DNA from: Clostridia bacterium
Lineage (GTDB): Bacteria > Bacillota > Clostridia > Christensenellales > Aristaeellaceae
DNA: 9,614 nucleotides
Reading direction: 5' to 3'
Assembly: GCA_017620115.1 (NCBI GenBank)
Contig: JAFZRB010000343.1
Location: 1 to 9,614, forward strand
Below, piece after piece: positions 6,880 through 9,614 of the stretch (positions are counted from its first letter, which is position 1; the number at the start of each line of letters is the position of its first letter). The position numbers were made by a program, and so were the translations under genes. The notes under the pieces are model-generated. The model saw only the letters and a list, made by a program, of their open reading frames with translations, was not told where the DNA came from and made no database searches.

Positions 6880-8203
6880 AGCTGATTTCACGAATATCAC
6901 CGGCAGGATCAAGCCCATGCACGGCATCGGTCAGCCTCCGATCATGGGTCTCAGGGATCGCTTCCTGCATTATTTGGGCGAGGCGGGTATGCCTTACTCC
7001 CGTCTGCACGACGTGGGCGGTCAGTTCGGTGGCGCGCGTTTTGTGGATATTCCCAACATCTTTCCGAACTTCGACGCGGACGAGACCCTGCCCGAGTCCT
7101 ACGATTTCACCTTCACCGACTGGCTGATCGAGCACCTCATGGCGCAGAAATGCGAGCCATTCTTCCGCCTCGGCGTCACGATCGAGAATTTCTGCGATAT
7201 CAAGGTTTATCATATCCGCCCGCCGAAGGATTTTGAAAAATGGGCGCGCGTGTGCGAGCATATCATCCGCCATTACAACGAAGGTTGGGCCGACGGTTAT
7301 CGCTTCGGCATCAAATACTGGGAAATCTGGGCGGAGCCGGAGGGGCATGTCGACGGCGGACACAGCCAACTATGGGCGGGCACGAAGGAGGAATACTTCC
7401 GCCTGTATGAGGTTACGGCCAACCATTTGAAGAAATGCTTCGGTGACAGCATCCGCGTTGGCGGTTACGCAGCCATCGGCTGGTATGCGTGCGACGCCGA
7501 TCCGGAATGCCGGGGTATTGAGCATCCGGCTACGACCCGCGAGTATTACCTGACCTTCGGCCATGAATTTCTCGATTATATCTCGTCCGAGGAGCACAAA
7601 TCCCCGCTGGACTTCTTCTCCTGGCACAGCTACAGCGACGTCGACGGGATTCAGAAGCAGGAAGACTATTGCCGCCGCATGCTCGAGAGGCATGGCTTCG
7701 GCGATGTGGAGGATATCCTGAACGAATGGAACAATTTCCATACCATCCGGGATCGCGGCACGCCCAGGGCGGCAGCCGGCGCGCTGGCGGTCATGCTGGC
7801 CATGCAGAAGAAGCCGGTCGGGCTGCTCGCCTATTATGACGGCCGCATCGGGCCGAGCGAATATGGCGGCCTCTTCAACCCGGATTCCTGGCAGCCATAC
7901 CTCACGTATTTTGCCTTCATGTCGTTCAATCATGCTTACGAATTGGGCAGCGAGGTGCAGACGGTCTCCGACGATGGAAAGGTCTTCGTTCTGGGCGCGA
8001 CAGACGGCCGGAAGAAGCTTCTGCTGCTGGCGAACACTTGCGAGGAACCGGTCGAAGCGGAGTTTGAGGTCGCGGGAGCGGACACGTCGCAGGCGGAAAT
8101 ACTCATGATCGACGACGTTTATCATTACTCGCCCACCGGCAAGCGCATTGTGGACGGCAAACTCGTCCTGCCCGCCAACAGCTGCACAGAAATCCGCATG
8201 TAG
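6869..8203 (+). CDS. GH39-like clan GH-A glycoside hydrolase, cytoplasmic
   Basis: This 444-residue protein has no signal peptide, so it should act on imported glycosides. The layout matches GH39 (beta-xylosidase or alpha-L-iduronidase type). A (beta/alpha)8 barrel fills roughly residues 1-340, with candidate acid/base Glu156 in YWEIWAEPEG and nucleophile Glu286 in ILNEWNNF, 130 residues apart; about 117 separate them in characterised GH39 xylosidases. A short beta-sandwich tail spans roughly 350-444. SWHSY near residue 252 and AYYDGR near 325 also fit an active-site barrel. The Asn that normally precedes the acid/base Glu in clan GH-A is Ala155, so substrate choice at sugar position 2 may be unusual. 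The start is supported by GGGAGG at 6855-6860, eight bases upstream. The gene follows the permease by 45 bp with no terminator between, so it is the last gene of the transporter operon. The exact activity is unknown. Confidence 0.8.
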   Translation: MRIKADFTNITGRIKPMHGIGQPPIMGLRDRFLHYLGEAGMPYSRLHDVGGQFGGARFVDIPNIFPNFDADETLPESYDFTFTDWLIEHLMAQKCEPFFRLGVTIENFCDIKVYHIRPPKDFEKWARVCEHIIRHYNEGWADGYRFGIKYWEIWAEPEGHVDGGHSQLWAGTKEEYFRLYEVTANHLKKCFGDSIRVGGYAAIGWYACDADPECRGIEHPATTREYYLTFGHEFLDYISSEEHKSPLDFFSWHSYSDVDGIQKQEDYCRRMLERHGFGDVEDILNEWNNFHTIRDRGTPRAAAGALAVMLAMQKKPVGLLAYYDGRIGPSEYGGLFNPDSWQPYLTYFAFMSFNHAYELGSEVQTVSDDGKVFVLGATDGRKKLLLLANTCEEPVEAEFEVAGADTSQAEILMIDDVYHYSPTGKRIVDGKLVLPANSCTEIRM

Positions 8204-8235
8204 CGTCGCGCGGTTAACGACGCGCTGCAAAATGA

Positions 8236-8264
8236 CCCCCATGCCAGCGATGCCGGCATGGGGG
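8236..8264. terminator. Bidirectional terminator between convergent units
   Basis: CCCCCATGCC at 8236-8245 pairs with GGCATGGGGG at 8255-8264, giving a 10-bp stem. Inside the loop a further GC/GC pairing around GAT is possible after one mismatch. On the plus strand it is followed by TTGTATT, and on the minus strand by TCATTTTG, so both the hydrolase gene (stop 33 bases upstream) and the convergent deacetylase gene (stop 19 bases away) can end here. A weaker 6-bp inverted repeat, GCGTCG/CGACGC, at 8203-8223 precedes it. Confidence 0.75.
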
Positions 8265-8282
8265 TTGTATTCCGTGCCAAAT

Positions 8283-8990
8283 TCAGGGCAGCAGCGGCCT
8301 GGCGCTGTAGCGCTGATACACGTTGTAGGGGCGGAAGCCTTCGGCGTACGACGCGCCGCACTGATAGCCGCGGTATTTGGAACAGGTGCGCACCATATCC
8401 GCGAAGTCGATGCCGTCGTGCTCGGCCATCCATGTCAGCTGGGATTCGTGGCACCTCAGCGCGCGAAGCTTGATGTCGATCTGATCCGTGATGTCCACAT
8501 AGTGCGTGGGCTGGAAATTGACGCCGGCCAGCGTATCCATGAAAAACACCGGTACGAAACTGGAAAACGCATCATACTGCCTGGGCCTGTGGTTGAGGCC
8601 GGAGCAGAAACTGCCGTTGGTGGCGATGCGGCTTGTTTCGGTATGATCCTGCATATAGTCGTCGTCGTTGTGCGTAATGATGACATCCGGACGCACGAAG
8701 CGCACGACGTCGGCCATGGCGTCCATGACAGCCGGGTCGTGGCTGTCGACCTCCATGTCGTTCACATTCAGGTTGAACACCTGCTTCGCGCCGATGATCG
8801 CGCCGGCTGCCTCGGCCTCCTTTGCGCGGATCTCCGCCAGCGGACCAGGTTCGATCACCACATGCCCGTGGCATCCGTTGGCGACATGGCACATGAACAC
8901 GTCCGCGCCCTGCTCGACATACTTGCGCAGCGTTCCGCTGCACGCGATTTCCAGATCGTCCGGATGGCATCCAACTGCGAGTACTATCAT
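8283..8990 (-). CDS. PIG-L/LmbE-family zinc-dependent deacetylase
   Basis: This 235-residue cytoplasmic protein belongs to the family that removes acetyl groups from N-acetylated sugars and related glycosides (PIG-L, MshB, BshB, DAC). The N-terminal motif is HPDD at residues 9-12: His9 and Asp12 are expected zinc ligands and Asp11 the general base. The second motif, HNDDDYMQDH at 107-116, supplies the third ligand, His116. RAKEAEAAGAIIGAK around residue 55 and the C-terminal YVDITDQIDIKLRAL, YRGYQCG and YAEGF blocks are also typical. Length is normal for the family. It lies 56 bp after a Gfo/Idh/MocA oxidoreductase gene on the same strand and converges on the GH39/transporter operon, which suggests a carbohydrate substrate rather than thiol biosynthesis. 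The substrate itself is not predictable. Confidence 0.9.
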   Translation of the reverse strand: MIVLAVGCHPDDLEIACSGTLRKYVEQGADVFMCHVANGCHGHVVIEPGPLAEIRAKEAEAAGAIIGAKQVFNLNVNDMEVDSHDPAVMDAMADVVRFVRPDVIITHNDDDYMQDHTETSRIATNGSFCSGLNHRPRQYDAFSSFVPVFFMDTLAGVNFQPTHYVDITDQIDIKLRALRCHESQLTWMAEHDGIDFADMVRTCSKYRGYQCGASYAEGFRPYNVYQRYSARPLLP

Positions 8991-8997
8991 ATGTCAT

Positions 8998-9005
8998 TCT
9001 CCTTT
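8998..9005 (-). promoter_or_regulatory. Ribosome binding site of the deacetylase gene
   Basis: On the minus strand this reads AAAGGAGA, seven bases before the ATG at 8990. A competing ATG at 8997-8995 touches the site and is in another frame that would give an unrelated protein, so the 8990 start is preferred. The HPDD motif at residues 9-12 is then at the usual distance from the N-terminus. Confidence 0.8.
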
Positions 9006-9018
9006 AATCAGTTTTACT

Positions 9019-9042
9019 GGGAAGATTCTGCCACAGCTTCCC
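9019..9042 (-). promoter_or_regulatory. Intercistronic hairpin between oxidoreductase and deacetylase genes
   Basis: GGGAAG at 9019-9024 pairs with CTTCCC at 9037-9042. After a 3-base bulge, CTG/CAG pairs around a CCA loop, giving 9 bp in all. It lies between the oxidoreductase stop and the deacetylase ribosome binding site. On the minus strand it is followed by AGTAAAAC, not a T tract, so it is more likely an mRNA-processing or stability element than a terminator. The pairing is modest and could be chance. Confidence 0.35.
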
Positions 9043-9046
9043 TGTC

Positions 9047-9614
9047 TTATTGCTTTCTGACCAATCCGCCTGCGGATTCGACGCCCTTCTTCACCAGCCT
9101 GACAGACCTGACGGCCTCCTCTGCGGTCGCGACATCCAGAGCATGCTCGCCCCGCAATCCCTCAATAAAGAACTTCAGCTCGGTGTAATAAGCGCCCAGT
9201 GAAGAGATGTTGCCGCCGGCGTCGCTGTCCTGAGGCAGTTCCTTAGGAAGCTCCGGATGGTAGGCTTCTCCCTCGTCGGGATACACTGTCAGCACGCCGC
9301 CGTCCAGCGTTACGGTGGCCTTTTCAAACTTCACGCGGAAGCCGGCTTTGAAGGAGAATGACCGGGGAAATTCCCACCCTGCCTGGATGCAGACGCCCAC
9401 GTCTTTGCCGTAACCGTAGATCACATAAATCTGCTCGATCAGGCCATTCTTGTCGCGATAGGCCTGAGCCCGCACGGTATCCGGTTCGCCCATCAGGTAG
9501 CGCATAAAATCCACGTCGTGGACATGCATGTCTATGGCCACGCCGCCTGAGCGCTCCGGCTTGTGCAGCCAGCCCTCGCTGGACCAAGCGGGCCAGGCGC
9601 TGAGCCTGTGGAAG
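9047..9614 (-). CDS. Gfo/Idh/MocA-family oxidoreductase, C-terminal part (start beyond window)
   Basis: The frame runs open from the right edge to TAA at 9049-9047, showing about 188 residues of the C-terminal substrate-binding domain. The N-terminal NAD(P)-binding Rossmann domain lies outside. The visible part begins FHRLSAWPAWSSEGWLHKPE and continues SGGVAIDMHVHDVDFMRYLMGEP, the characteristic Gfo/Idh/MocA segment: Gly-Gly, then the Asp and His of D-x-H-x-x-D that sit at the active site, then the Y-L-x-G-x-P turn. A GTG inside this block (9541) is not a start, because conserved sequence continues upstream. Members oxidise or reduce sugars, sugar alcohols or inositols, sometimes opening a glycosidic bond by transient 3-keto formation. 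It is the upstream gene of the deacetylase unit; its promoter is not in view. The exact substrate is unknown. Confidence 0.9.
   Translation of the reverse strand, partial: FHRLSAWPAWSSEGWLHKPERSGGVAIDMHVHDVDFMRYLMGEPDTVRAQAYRDKNGLIEQIYVIYGYGKDVGVCIQAGWEFPRSFSFKAGFRVKFEKATVTLDGGVLTVYPDEGEAYHPELPKELPQDSDAGGNISSLGAYYTELKFFIEGLRGEHALDVATAEEAVRSVRLVKKGVESAGGLVRKQ

Noticed and set aside
8148..9188. A 346-codon plus-strand frame crossing the hydrolase end, the terminator and the deacetylase
   Set aside because: It runs through a strong terminator and lies opposite two conserved minus-strand genes. Only the minus-strand products have family motifs.
1..9614. Search for a mobile element, defence system, CRISPR array, tRNA or toxin-antitoxin pair
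   Set aside because: No transposase, integrase, nuclease, array-like repeats or cloverleaf sequence was seen. All coding space is taken by metabolic and transport genes with similar composition.

Overview
The window looks like chromosomal DNA from a GC-rich member of the Bacillota, probably a gut- or rumen-type clostridial lineage. This is inferred from strong AGGAGG-type ribosome binding sites before nearly every gene, a TGnTATAAT extended -10 promoter, a near-perfect catabolite-responsive element, short gene spacing, and the families present. GC content was judged by eye and no taxonomic search was possible. All seven genes are metabolic or transport genes. I see no phage, transposon, CRISPR, tRNA or rRNA sequence.

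Region 1 (1-2711, + strand) is a dicarboxylate module. The 3' part of a malic enzyme gene, missing only its start, is followed 45 bp later by a 2-hydroxycarboxylate:cation symporter of the CitS/MaeN/MaeP family. A strong hairpin terminator ends the unit. The obvious reading is malate uptake followed by oxidative decarboxylation to pyruvate.

Region 2 (2712-8264, + strand) is a sugar operon. A regulatory segment (cre-like site, extended -10 promoter, 5'-UTR hairpin) precedes a ChvE-like periplasmic-type sugar-binding protein, a GguA/MmsA-like double ATPase, a GguB/MmsB-like permease, and a cytoplasmic GH39-like glycoside hydrolase. A perfect 14-bp hairpin lies between the binding-protein gene and the ATPase gene, where it could set unequal expression. 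The hydrolase keeps both candidate catalytic glutamates, but Ala replaces the Asn that normally precedes the acid/base in clan GH-A.

Region 3 (8265-9614, - strand) converges on region 2. A Gfo/Idh/MocA oxidoreductase, cut by the window edge, is followed by a PIG-L/LmbE-type zinc deacetylase. Both units appear to share one bidirectional terminator. Its stem nearly repeats the terminator of region 1 (23 of 27 positions).

Taken together, regions 2 and 3 suggest uptake and intracellular processing of an unusual, possibly acetylated or N-acetylated, sugar or glycoside. The protein families are clear. The actual substrate, and any joint pathway between the two convergent units, is inference.
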